Shown: one piece after another, positions 35,988 to 44,956 of the stretch | How the letters are laid out: each line of letters begins with the position of its first letter | Position numbering within the stretch: the first letter of the stretch is position 1 | Assembly (NCBI RefSeq): GCF_021440195.1 | Contig: NZ_JAJTSZ010000002.1 | Coordinates: 124,001-188,000 of the forward strand | DNA length: 64,000 bases | Source of the DNA: Dyadobacter sp. CY356 | GTDB taxonomy: Bacteria > Bacteroidota > Bacteroidia > Cytophagales > Spirosomataceae | Direction of reading: 5' to 3' | Notes under the pieces: generated by a model | Databases searched by the model: none | Told to the model about the DNA's origin: nothing | The model's input: only the letters and a program-made list of their open reading frames with translations | Made by a program: the position numbers and the translations under genes

Positions 35988-36002
35988 TAACATAATATAA
36001 AT
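35988..36002. repeat. Direct repeat copy 2, in the antitoxin promoter region
   Basis: Same 15 bases as 35173-35187. Lies 22-36 bases before the antitoxin start codon, where an operator would be expected. Confidence 0.6.
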
Positions 36003-36136
36003 ATACGAAAAAGTTTATATTACAATACATTTCCGTTTACGTTGTCTTTCATATAACCCTGGTACCTAAAATACCTGATTGCTTAATTTATTCTCTTAAA
36101 ATCATAGTATGTTTGTGTGAGGCTCAATTTTAGATT

Positions 36137-36823
36137 ATGAATATCCTGGTAGTTGAAGATGAGGAAAGATTAGCAGTTTTGGTAAAACAGGGACTGGAAG
36201 AAAATGGTTATGCTGCCACTTTGGCCTTTGACGGGCTTATTGGCAAACATCTTGCGTTGAAAAACGACTATGATCTTATTATAATGGACATAGTCCTACC
36301 CTACATTAATGGTATTGATTTATGTAAAGAAGTTCGGGCCGTAAAACCGGACATTCCTATTTTGATGCTTACCGCCCTTGGGACCACAAATGATAAGGTG
36401 GAAGCCTTTGATGCCGGGGCTGATGATTATCTTGTTAAGCCTTTTGATTTCAGGGAGTTGCAGGTAAGGATTCGTGCTTTGACAAAACGTAATGGTTTTA
36501 CGGTTAACCGGCATAACTATATTTTAAAGTACGCAGATCTGGAACTGAATGATCAGACGAAGATTGTAAAGCGCTCCGGAACCGAGATTATTCTGACACC
36601 CAAAGAATTTAAGTTGCTCGAATACATGATGCAAAATAATGAACGCGTTTTATCAAGAGCAGAAATTGCAGATAAGGTTTGGAACACTCATTTTGATACG
36701 GGAACTAATTTTATCGACGTTTACATAAATTATCTTAGAAAGAAGATTGACAAGAATTTTGATCAAAAACTGATTCATACCAAATCCGGTATGGGTTTTA
36801 TTTTAAGAAGCGGAGAATTATAA
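36137..36823 (+). CDS. OmpR-family response regulator of the metal-efflux locus
   Basis: 228 residues. Receiver domain 1-115 with the acidic pair in VEDEE, phospho-acceptor Asp51 (IIMDIVLPY), and Lys in DYLVKPF. The winged-helix DNA-binding domain is at about 128-226 (ILTPKEFKLLEYMMQN, TNFIDVYINYLRKKID, IHTKSGMGFIL). Its cognate kinase is encoded 760 bases downstream, after an intervening nitrilase gene. It probably activates the CzcCBA-like operon at 39.1-44.9 kb, as CusR and CzcR do; direct evidence is only proximity. Confidence 0.92.
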   Translation: MNILVVEDEERLAVLVKQGLEENGYAATLAFDGLIGKHLALKNDYDLIIMDIVLPYINGIDLCKEVRAVKPDIPILMLTALGTTNDKVEAFDAGADDYLVKPFDFRELQVRIRALTKRNGFTVNRHNYILKYADLELNDQTKIVKRSGTEIILTPKEFKLLEYMMQNNERVLSRAEIADKVWNTHFDTGTNFIDVYINYLRKKIDKNFDQKLIHTKSGMGFILRSGEL

Positions 36824-36842
36824 TATCCTGAAAATTTCAACA

Positions 36843-37589
36843 ATGATTATTGCAGCAGCCCAGACCGTTCCGACAAGAAATAATATTAATCAAAACCTGG
36901 AAGACCATTACAGACTGATCAATCTGGCTGCGGATTATGGTGCCAAACTTATTCTTTTTCCGGAAATGTCAATTTCAGGTTATGAACGGGAATTGGCCGA
37001 AAGTCATGCGTTCACTGAGAATGATTTAAGATTAGATGCATTGAAGGAGCTGGCAAAAACACGAAACATTATCATCGTAGCCGGTGCTCCCCTCCGTATT
37101 GATTCCGGATTGTTTATAAGCGCATTTATTTTTTATCCGGATGGGCGTGAGAAAGTTTATACAAAACAGTATTTGCATGACGGGGAAGAAATTTATTTTT
37201 CACCAGGTACCGATGACAATCTCCAGATAAATTTGGAAGATGAATCCTTTTCAATTGCAATTTGTGCTGATATTACAAATCCGGCACATGCCGTTAAAGC
37301 GGCTTCGCTGAATAGTTCAGTTTATTTGGCTAGTATTTTTTACACGCCGAATGGTATTTTGGAAGGCTATAAGGATTTGCAAGGTTATGCAAGCGAACTG
37401 TCAATGAGTGTTTTAATGTCAAATTTTGGAGGTCCGTCTTATGAAATGGAATCCGCCGGAAAAAGTGCCTTCTGGGATAACTCAGGAAATTTGGCAGGTA
37501 GTTTTGAAGGTGAGGGAGAAGGTTTGCTGATTGTCCGCAGAAATGAAAAATCATGGTCATCCGAGGTTGTTAAAACTGCGGGCTTATGA
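36843..37589 (+). CDS. Carbon-nitrogen hydrolase (nitrilase superfamily)
   Basis: 248 residues. Complete nitrilase triad: Glu41 (LFPEMS), Lys108 (VYTKQY) and Cys141 (AICADI). The Cys context CADI rather than CYD/CWE and the short length place it among poorly characterised amidases/carbamoylases. Cytoplasmic. The gene is 19 bases after the response regulator and overlaps the histidine kinase gene by ATGA, so its translation is coupled to the kinase. A small amidase inside a two-component operon is unusual; its substrate is unknown. Confidence 0.88.
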   Translation: MIIAAAQTVPTRNNINQNLEDHYRLINLAADYGAKLILFPEMSISGYERELAESHAFTENDLRLDALKELAKTRNIIIVAGAPLRIDSGLFISAFIFYPDGREKVYTKQYLHDGEEIYFSPGTDDNLQINLEDESFSIAICADITNPAHAVKAASLNSSVYLASIFYTPNGILEGYKDLQGYASELSMSVLMSNFGGPSYEMESAGKSAFWDNSGNLAGSFEGEGEGLLIVRRNEKSWSSEVVKTAGL

Positions 37590-38953
37590 AAATCCGCACC
37601 AAACTAAGCGTACTATTCACTGTACTCACAGCTGCAATTTTACTGGTTTTTGCATCTCTGGTTTATTATTCCGCCTATCAAAACCGGGAAAACGAATTTT
37701 TTAAAAGGCTTCATCAGGAAACCATTACCAAAGCGAATCTCTTCTTCGCCGCAAAAGTGGATGCACATACCTTGCAGACCATTTACAAAAATAATATGGA
37801 AACCATCAATGAGGTGCAGGTGGCCATTTATGATACAAATTCGAATTTGCTATATCACGATGCGGCCGATATTGATGCGGTAAAAGAAACCAGGCAAATG
37901 ATGAAAACGATCATGAACCATAAGTACATCCGTTTTTACCAGGGAGACTGGCAAGCGGTAGGTTTACTTTTTACTTTCGATAACAATAAATACATTATCA
38001 CCGCTTCTGCTTATGATAAATATGGTTACAGCAAGCTTCGCTATTTAAGAGAAACTATTTTGTTCATGTTTATTTGTTCGATTCTGGTTATTTACGCCGC
38101 AGGAAGATTTTTTTCAAAAAGAGCTTTGCAACCGGTTACTGAAATTGTAGATAAGGTGAAAAACATTACGGCCTCAAATCTGGATTTACGCCTTGATAAC
38201 GCGGGAGGAAAAGACGAACTTGCCGAGTTGGCATCTACTTTCAACGGTGTTTTAGACCGGATTGAAAATTCATTTGAAGCGCAAAAACAGTTTGTATCCA
38301 ATATTTCACATGAGGTGAGAACACCCTTGGCGGTGCTTACCGCTGAGTTGGAATTATCAACGTATAAAGAACGGAGTGTTGCTGAATATAAAAAAGTTAT
38401 AACCAATACTTTAATTGACGCACGTAGATTATCCAAACTTTCTGACAGTCTTCTGGATTTTGCCAAGGCCAGTTATGATCCATCCGAAATCAGTTTTAAA
38501 GAGGTTAGGATAGACGAGATTTTATTAGATGCAAGGCAAAAAGTACAGAAGGAGAATCCTGGCTATCAGATTGACATTCATTACGAAAGAGAGTTTGAAA
38601 CCGATAGTGAAATATCAGTTGTAGGGAATGAGTATTTATTAAATGTAGCGTTTGCAAATTTATTGGAGAACGGAGGGAAGTTTTCTAAAAATCCCGAAAC
38701 AACAGTTGAAATAATTTTCAAGGAAGAAAAAATTATTTTAATGTTTTCAGATAATGGAATTGGTATATCTAAAGAAGATTTAAAATTAATTTTCACTCCT
38801 TTTTTTAGAGGAAATAATAAAAAATTTGCGGAAGGAAATGGTGTTGGCCTCTCCCTCACCCAAAAGATTATTGCCTTACATAAAGGTACTATCCTGGTCT
38901 CATCGGAAATTGACAAAGGAACAATTTTCACGATAGAACTCCCCCACTTGTAG
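37586..38953 (+). CDS. Membrane sensor histidine kinase of the metal-efflux locus
   Basis: 455 residues. Two transmembrane helices (about 8-28 and 155-175) enclose a periplasmic sensor of about 125 residues, then HAMP (about 175-228, with RALQPVTEIVDKV), the HisKA phospho-acceptor in VSNISHEVRTPLAVL, and the HATPase domain with N (NLLENGGKF), DNGIG and GxGxG-like EGNGVGLSLT. The layout matches CusS/CzcS-type sensors that precede HME-RND pumps. Overlaps the nitrilase gene by four bases. The metal sensed cannot be read. Confidence 0.92.
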   Translation: MKIRTKLSVLFTVLTAAILLVFASLVYYSAYQNRENEFFKRLHQETITKANLFFAAKVDAHTLQTIYKNNMETINEVQVAIYDTNSNLLYHDAADIDAVKETRQMMKTIMNHKYIRFYQGDWQAVGLLFTFDNNKYIITASAYDKYGYSKLRYLRETILFMFICSILVIYAAGRFFSKRALQPVTEIVDKVKNITASNLDLRLDNAGGKDELAELASTFNGVLDRIENSFEAQKQFVSNISHEVRTPLAVLTAELELSTYKERSVAEYKKVITNTLIDARRLSKLSDSLLDFAKASYDPSEISFKEVRIDEILLDARQKVQKENPGYQIDIHYEREFETDSEISVVGNEYLLNVAFANLLENGGKFSKNPETTVEIIFKEEKIILMFSDNGIGISKEDLKLIFTPFFRGNNKKFAEGNGVGLSLTQKIIALHKGTILVSSEIDKGTIFTIELPHL

Positions 38954-39107
38954 CTGACAATTCTGTCGTTTCCTCCCTTCTACTCTATTTTTAGTATGTA
39001 ATTTTTGTCTCTAATGTTTTTCTAATTTTTTTCTATAAGTTCTCTAACGGTTGTTGTCATAAGGAAATTGCAATTTTGGTGTCATACTCGCAATTAACAA
39101 GAAGGCA

Positions 39108-40367
39108 ATGCATTTCAAAGGGATTTTAATCACAGCCATCGTTACATTGTTTTGGATTTTTGAACCGGCTCATGCCCAGACAAAATACAGTTTGCAGCAA
39201 GCATTACAAACTGCCAAAACAAATAACCCGAACTTGAAAAGGGAACAATTTAATGTAAATATTGCTGAAACAGATATAGTTACGGCAAATTTACGGCCGA
39301 ATCCTGTTTTAAATAATCAGTCTTTGCAACTGATCAAACAGTCGAAATTTCCGGATAATACCAGCTGGGCTAATCATCTGAACCGGCAGGTTTGGTGGCA
39401 GGTTACGAAGCCATTTCAAATGCCTGAACTGAGACGTAACAAAATTGAGTACGCCAATCAGAATGTAATCCTGAACCAGAAAGCATACGCAGAAACGGAG
39501 CGTAATTTGTTTCAGGATGTAGCCAATAAGTGGCTTGACGTTTGGTCCGCCCGCAAGCAGCTTGATATTTTGAATATTGCAAAAAGCAATATTGACACGT
39601 TGGTTAATACGAACAGAGTTCGATTAAAAAACCAGGTGATCACAACAACGGATCTTGCAAGAACCGAGCTTTTGGCAAATCAGTATAATGTTCAGATGCG
39701 AACAGCTGATCAGAATTATAAGAATGAACTTGTCAATCTGAAATTCCTTCTGGGGATTGCGGATGAGATCAGCGTTGATACCACAGACAATTTCCAGTTT
39801 GCATTTCCATCCAATATGGATGATCTGTTGCAGGATGCCTTACAATCGCGGAGCGATATCCAGACTTTGAAATCTACAATTAAAGTTGCTAACTCCAATA
39901 TTAAATTGCAGAAATCAATGGCCCTGCCCGTTCCTGAACTGGGAGCGATTTTTAACCCTCAAAATGGAGCGCCTTATGCCGGTATTTATGGTACGATTGC
40001 AATTCCATTGTTTTCAAGAAATCAGGGAGAAATTAAAAAATCGCATGTATTAAAACAACAGGCAGAACAGGATTTGATTGCTACACAGTCACTTATACAA
40101 AGTGAGATCACAACCTCATACAGCAGCTACCAGACACAGAAGCAAAATCTTCAAAACTTTACGAGTTTGCTGGGGCAGTCGCAAACGATTTTGAATAATG
40201 TGAAATATAGCTATTTACATGGAGGAACAACCATTATTGATTTTCTGGAAGCACAAAGAAGTTGGCTTGATACGCAACAGCAATACTACGAAACCTTACA
40301 ACTATACCGTCAGAGCTATATCAAACTCTTGTACGCATCTGGCATAATCAATCAAATAGCGCAATAA
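39108..40367 (+). CDS. CzcC/TolC-family outer-membrane efflux protein
   Basis: 419 residues, signal peptide 1-23 (ending AHAQ). Two tandem OEP repeats with long coiled-coil helices (NIAETDIVTANLRPNPVLNNQ typical of the CzcC group; later ALQSRSDIQTLKSTIKVANSNI). It forms the outer-membrane duct of a tripartite metal pump. The gene lies 154 bases after the histidine kinase and four bases before the adaptor gene. The promoter controlled by the response regulator is probably in 38954-39107. Confidence 0.9.
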   Translation: MHFKGILITAIVTLFWIFEPAHAQTKYSLQQALQTAKTNNPNLKREQFNVNIAETDIVTANLRPNPVLNNQSLQLIKQSKFPDNTSWANHLNRQVWWQVTKPFQMPELRRNKIEYANQNVILNQKAYAETERNLFQDVANKWLDVWSARKQLDILNIAKSNIDTLVNTNRVRLKNQVITTTDLARTELLANQYNVQMRTADQNYKNELVNLKFLLGIADEISVDTTDNFQFAFPSNMDDLLQDALQSRSDIQTLKSTIKVANSNIKLQKSMALPVPELGAIFNPQNGAPYAGIYGTIAIPLFSRNQGEIKKSHVLKQQAEQDLIATQSLIQSEITTSYSSYQTQKQNLQNFTSLLGQSQTILNNVKYSYLHGGTTIIDFLEAQRSWLDTQQQYYETLQLYRQSYIKLLYASGIINQIAQ

Positions 40368-40371
40368 TATC

Positions 40372-41382
40372 ATGAAGAATTTTTTTAAATACGGCTGGCT
40401 TTTTGGTATCATGCTTTTTGCCTGTGAAAAAAAGGAAAACAAATCAGCCCCTGTTGAAAACGTTGAACCGAAAATAACAGAAAACGGCGCGAGAATTGAA
40501 TTTCCAAAAGCTGAAAGTGCGAAATTCTTTCAAACAGAAACGATTGGAAGCAGCTCGCTGACCGCCGATATTACTGCACCGGCAACAGTTTCAGCCACTG
40601 TCGTAAAATCAAATGAAGGCGCATCTCAAAATATTGTTTTATTCCAAAATCCTGAGTTGGCCGGAAGTTATACCCAGCTTATCCAGCATTTGATAACGAT
40701 CAATCAGATTCAAAATGTAAATATTAAACAAAGGAAAATTGAGCTTGGAAGAGTTCAGGATTTGCAGGCACATGGAGCGGCAACAGGCAAGGATCTGCTT
40801 GATGCCCAGACTGCTATGGCGATGGAAGAAACGAATTTGAATAATGAAAGAGCGGCTTTAATTGAGCATGAAACCAAATTAAAAGAAGGTGGATTTCAGG
40901 CTGAATTGTTACGTAAAGCCAAAGCCGGAACAGCCTACATCACCTGCGATATTCCGGAGAACGATGTAAGCAAAATCAAGAGCGGCAGTCAATGTGTACT
41001 TCAGTTTACTGCTTTTCCCAATGAAAAGTTTACTGGTAAAATTGACAACGTTGCGGATATGGTAGATCCTGCGACGCGAATGATAAAACTGCGTGTATCT
41101 CTGAACAATTCGGATAACAAACTGAAAGCTGGGATGTTTGGAACTTTGATGTTTGGTGTTAGTGAAGGGAAAAACATCAGTGTGAGCAAGGATGCAATTA
41201 TCACAATTCAAGGCAAAAATTATGTTTTTGTGAAGGACGGAGCTTCTACTTTCAAACGTAAGGAAGTCAATATCGGCGACCAGGTTGGGGACAGGATCAT
41301 TGTTTTTTCGGGCTTGAATAATGATGATTCGATTGCTATTAAAGGTGTGATGCAGTTGAAGGGACTTTCTTTCGGATATTAA
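40372..41382 (+). CDS. CzcB/CusB-like periplasmic adaptor lipoprotein
   Basis: 336 residues with a lipoprotein signal (GIMLFAC, Cys about 18). Adaptor order: a barrel-sandwich half, a hairpin (RVQDLQAHGAATGKDLLDAQTAM), then beta-barrel (AYITCDIPENDVSKIKSGSQCVL) and membrane-proximal parts (AGMFGTLMFGVSEGKN). No N-terminal His- or Met-rich metal-binding extension is visible. It bridges the CzcC duct and the CzcA pump. Between it and the pump gene lies a DUF190 gene, an insertion not found in the classical czcCBA order. Confidence 0.88.
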   Translation: MKNFFKYGWLFGIMLFACEKKENKSAPVENVEPKITENGARIEFPKAESAKFFQTETIGSSSLTADITAPATVSATVVKSNEGASQNIVLFQNPELAGSYTQLIQHLITINQIQNVNIKQRKIELGRVQDLQAHGAATGKDLLDAQTAMAMEETNLNNERAALIEHETKLKEGGFQAELLRKAKAGTAYITCDIPENDVSKIKSGSQCVLQFTAFPNEKFTGKIDNVADMVDPATRMIKLRVSLNNSDNKLKAGMFGTLMFGVSEGKNISVSKDAIITIQGKNYVFVKDGASTFKRKEVNIGDQVGDRIIVFSGLNNDDSIAIKGVMQLKGLSFGY

Positions 41383-41397
41383 ATCAACTTCAAAATT

Positions 41398-41700
41398 ATG
41401 CTACAAGCACAGATATTTATCGGGAAAGATCAGTTTTTCCGTGAGCAGCCGCTATACGAATATATTATGCAATTGTTGCTTAAACAGAAAATCCGCGGCG
41501 CGACTGTTTTCGTCGGTCGTTTGGGATATGATGAAAGCAAGCATTTAAACCGCCCCTTTGATCTGTTCAGTTTCGATGAAACGCCGATTATGATCACCTT
41601 CATTGATGAAGAAGAAAATGTAAAATCGGCTCTGACGGCACTGCGCAAAGAAGTGAAGAGCGGATTTATTATTACCAATCACGTAGATAAGTGGAATTAG
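41398..41700 (+). CDS. DUF190 (PII-like) protein in the efflux operon
   Basis: 100 residues filling the DUF190 family, a small ferredoxin-like fold related to PII and CutA signal proteins. Conserved-looking phrases are QIFIGKDQFFREQPLYEYIMQLLLKQKIRGATVF and the final IITNHVD. DUF190 is often found next to fluoride or metal transport genes; its ligand is not established. The stop TAG is directly followed by the ATG of the pump gene, so the two are likely made in fixed proportion. A trimeric allosteric regulator of the RND pump is a reasonable guess. Confidence 0.85.
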   Translation: MLQAQIFIGKDQFFREQPLYEYIMQLLLKQKIRGATVFVGRLGYDESKHLNRPFDLFSFDETPIMITFIDEEENVKSALTALRKEVKSGFIITNHVDKWN

Positions 41701-44700
41701 ATGATTAAGAACTTGCTTTTTTTTAGTTTACGAAACAGATGGGTGGTAATTTCCATCAGTTTTGTACTTATGGGCATCGGATACTGGTGCTTTACACAGC
41801 TTAAAATAGAGGCCTACCCTGATATTGCAGATACAAACGTAATTGTGATCGCTCAATATCCTGGCCGGGCAGCTGAGGAGGTGGAACAACAGGTTACTGT
41901 TCCCATTGAACGCGCTTTGCAAAATACACCCAATGTTCTGGACCGCAGAAGTCGTACCATTTTCGGACTTTCTGTTGTTCAGCTTACTTTTAAAGACGGA
42001 ACGGACGATTATTTTGCAAGACAACAGGTTTTGGAAAGAGTCGCAGCGGCAGAATTGCCGGACGGCGTAGCACCGGAGCTGGCTCCCCTATCTACGGCGG
42101 TTGGTGAAATTTTGCGTTACGTTGTTGAAGCCCCCCCAACTTTCAGCCCTACTCAACTGAGAGATTTGCAGGATTGGGTTATCAAACCAGCCTTGCTGCA
42201 AGTGCCTGGTATCGCGGATGTTACAACATTTGGCGGACCTTTGAAACAGTTCCACATCCTAACATCTCCACAGAAGCTGGTAAAATATGGACTTTCATTA
42301 CAAAATGTGATGGACGCCGTAGATGCGAATAACCAGAATACCGGCGGAAATATTATTTCACGTGGCGGACAGGGTTTTGCAGTTCGCGGTTTGGGAGCGA
42401 TTAAAACCGAGGAAGATATCAAAAATATTGTTTTGAAATCGGCCAATGGTGTTCCCGTGTTCCTTCGTGATGTGGCTACCGTAGAAATTACCCCGCCGCC
42501 TCCAAGTGGCGTAATGGGTTATACGATCACCCAGGATAGTGTAGATGTCAGCGGTGGTGTTGAAGGGATTATTCTGCTGCGTCGCTATGAAAACCCAAGC
42601 GAGGTTTTGAAAGTTTTGAAAGAAAGAATGGCGGAACTTAAAGAAACTGAACTTCCCGAAGGCGTTACTTTACGTCCGCTGTATGACCGGAGTTTTCTTA
42701 TCGATCACTCACTGGAAACGGTGGCCCACACACTTTTTGAGGGGATTTCAATCGTAATTATTCTATTGATTTTCTTCCTGGGAAGTATCAGAAGCGCCCT
42801 GGTAGTTGCATTGACAATTCCTTTTTCGCTTTTATTTGCTTTTATATTGATGCGTTTGACAGGAATTCCTGCAAACCTTCTTTCACTTGGTGCAATCGAT
42901 TTTGGTATTATTGTAGACGGTGCCTGCGTGATGGCTGAGCATTTAATCAGAAAATACAGAACGGCCACAGTTGAGGAAAAACAACAGGGAATTGTCAAAA
43001 TAACATTGCTTGCTGCCCAGGAAGTGGGACGTGAAATTTTCTTCTCTGTAACAATCATCATTCTAGCCTATATGCCGATTTTGCTGATGACACGTGTGGA
43101 AGGAAAACTGTTCTCACCTATGGCTTTGACGCTTGCTTTTGCCGTAATTGGGTCAATGCTGGCGGCGTTAACTTTTATACCAGTGTTAATTTCTTTTGCT
43201 TACAAGAAACAATTGGCAAATCCGGAGAAACCTATGAAGGAACACAAGAATTTTGTTCTGGATGGTTTGACAAAAGTTTACGCCGAAACAATATCGAAGT
43301 TTCTGACAAATTATAAGTCCACAGTTCTGATTGGCTTTTCCGTCGTAATGCTGTTGGTGCTTTGTGGTGCTAAACTTGGTTCGGAGTTCTTGCCTACATT
43401 AGATGAAGGTTCTATCTTTCTAAGAGGAAACTTTGCAGCTGGTATCACCATTCAGGAAAATGCAAGTTATGCTCCTAAGATCCGAAGTATCATTGCAAAA
43501 TATCCCCAGATTTCTTTTGTGATCACCCAATCCGGACGTAACGACGACGGTACGGATCCTTTCCCGGCCAACAGAAATGAAATCCTGATCGGGTTGAAAG
43601 ATTATGATTTGTGGGCCAAGGAAATAACCAAAAAAGAACTTGTTCAGAAAATCAAGGCTGATCTGCAATCTCAATTACCATCCGTTGCCTTCTCTTCCGG
43701 CCAGCCTATTATTGACCAGGTTATGGAAATTGTGACGGGAAGTGCGGCCGATCTTGCAATCTCCATTGTGGGTGACGATCTGGGTATGATGCGGATGAAA
43801 GCAGATAGTATCACTAAAATTGTGAAGGAAACTGCTGGTGCTGAAAACGTAAATATAGAACAGGAAGGTCCGCAGGAGCAATTGGCTATCAATATTAACC
43901 GTCAGAATGCAGCACGTTTTGGAATAAATGTGGCGGACATCCAGAATATGATTGAAGCTGCGATTGGTGGTAAAACAATATCGACTTTGTATGACGGAAC
44001 AAAACGTTATGACATCGTTGTCCGCTTTTTACCCGAATACAGAAATTCAATTGATGTTATTAAAAACCTTCAGATTCCATCACTGACCGGTGCATTAATT
44101 CCTATGGATCAATTGGCAGATATTCATTTTATTGAAGGCCAGACCAACATTTATCGTTATGGCAGCAAACGTATGGTTACAGTCCGTACAAACATCAGAG
44201 GGCGTGATCAGGGCGGTTTTGTTGCTGAATTACAGAAAAAACTGGATGCTAAAATCAAAGTGCCAAAGGGTTACAGCATTGTTTACGGTGGTCAGTATGA
44301 AAATCTTGAACGTGCCGGAAAACAACTGGCATTTACAATTCCGCTTACGATTGTGATGGTATTTTTGTTCCTGTTTATGTTGTTCAAAAATCTGTCACAC
44401 ACGATGGTTACCATGAGCTGTATACTTTTTGCATTAGGCGGAGGAATTGTTGCTTTGTTGATGCGTGGTTATTATTTCAACGTATCAGCCGGAGTTGGCT
44501 TTGTAAGTATTTTCGGGATATCAGTTATGGCCGGTGTGTTGCTGGTTTCTGCCTTGAACCGATCCGTTTTGAATACTGAAAACGATATAAGAAGTAATGT
44601 TTTACTGGCTTCAACCGAACAGCTTCGTGCGCTCCTGTCGATTCTGGTTGTCGCAATTATCGGTCTGGTACCGGCAGCAATTTCTTCCGGTATTGGTTCG

Positions 44701-44856
44701 GATGTTCAAAGACCACTATCAACGGTGATTATTGGTGGATTAACCAGTACGCTCATTTTTGCACCAATTTTATTGCCACCGCTTTATTTGTGGGCGGAGA
44801 GAAAAAGAAAGGTTAAAGTTGTCACCGAAGACGGAGACGAATTAAAATTAGAATAA
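41701..44856 (+). CDS. CzcA/CusA-family heavy-metal efflux RND pump
   Basis: 1051 residues. RND architecture with 12 transmembrane segments and two large periplasmic loops. The HME signature in helix 4 is DFGIIVDGACVMAE, giving Asp400, Asp406 and Glu413, equivalent to Asp402, Asp408 and Glu415 of CzcA, the proton-relay/metal determinants. Early residues AEEVEQQVTVPIERAL are also typical. Drives proton-coupled export of a divalent or monovalent metal through the CzcB and CzcC proteins encoded just upstream. The exact metal is unclear. A terminator follows at 44889-44927. Confidence 0.95.
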   Translation: MIKNLLFFSLRNRWVVISISFVLMGIGYWCFTQLKIEAYPDIADTNVIVIAQYPGRAAEEVEQQVTVPIERALQNTPNVLDRRSRTIFGLSVVQLTFKDGTDDYFARQQVLERVAAAELPDGVAPELAPLSTAVGEILRYVVEAPPTFSPTQLRDLQDWVIKPALLQVPGIADVTTFGGPLKQFHILTSPQKLVKYGLSLQNVMDAVDANNQNTGGNIISRGGQGFAVRGLGAIKTEEDIKNIVLKSANGVPVFLRDVATVEITPPPPSGVMGYTITQDSVDVSGGVEGIILLRRYENPSEVLKVLKERMAELKETELPEGVTLRPLYDRSFLIDHSLETVAHTLFEGISIVIILLIFFLGSIRSALVVALTIPFSLLFAFILMRLTGIPANLLSLGAIDFGIIVDGACVMAEHLIRKYRTATVEEKQQGIVKITLLAAQEVGREIFFSVTIIILAYMPILLMTRVEGKLFSPMALTLAFAVIGSMLAALTFIPVLISFAYKKQLANPEKPMKEHKNFVLDGLTKVYAETISKFLTNYKSTVLIGFSVVMLLVLCGAKLGSEFLPTLDEGSIFLRGNFAAGITIQENASYAPKIRSIIAKYPQISFVITQSGRNDDGTDPFPANRNEILIGLKDYDLWAKEITKKELVQKIKADLQSQLPSVAFSSGQPIIDQVMEIVTGSAADLAISIVGDDLGMMRMKADSITKIVKETAGAENVNIEQEGPQEQLAININRQNAARFGINVADIQNMIEAAIGGKTISTLYDGTKRYDIVVRFLPEYRNSIDVIKNLQIPSLTGALIPMDQLADIHFIEGQTNIYRYGSKRMVTVRTNIRGRDQGGFVAELQKKLDAKIKVPKGYSIVYGGQYENLERAGKQLAFTIPLTIVMVFLFLFMLFKNLSHTMVTMSCILFALGGGIVALLMRGYYFNVSAGVGFVSIFGISVMAGVLLVSALNRSVLNTENDIRSNVLLASTEQLRALLSILVVAIIGLVPAAISSGIGSDVQRPLSTVIIGGLTSTLIFAPILLPPLYLWAERKRKVKVVTEDGDELKLE

Positions 44857-44888
44857 TCAGAGGATGTTATAAGTTGATGTAGTAAGGT

Positions 44889-44927
44889 AAAAACCCCGCT
44901 GGACAGAAATGCCAGACGGGGTTTTTA
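44889..44927. terminator. Bidirectional terminator between czcA and the isomerase gene
   Basis: AAAAACCCCG pairs with CGGGGTTTTT, with an extra inner GG/CC pair, between two convergent stop codons. Confidence 0.8.
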
Positions 44928-44956
44928 TTTTTTTAATCAGAAAGGAATTAAACAGA

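Noticed and set aside
36061..36087. GGTACC word before the response-regulator gene as a third ECF promoter
   Set aside because: The second block TTGTC at 16-base spacing is missing and the spacer words are not conserved.
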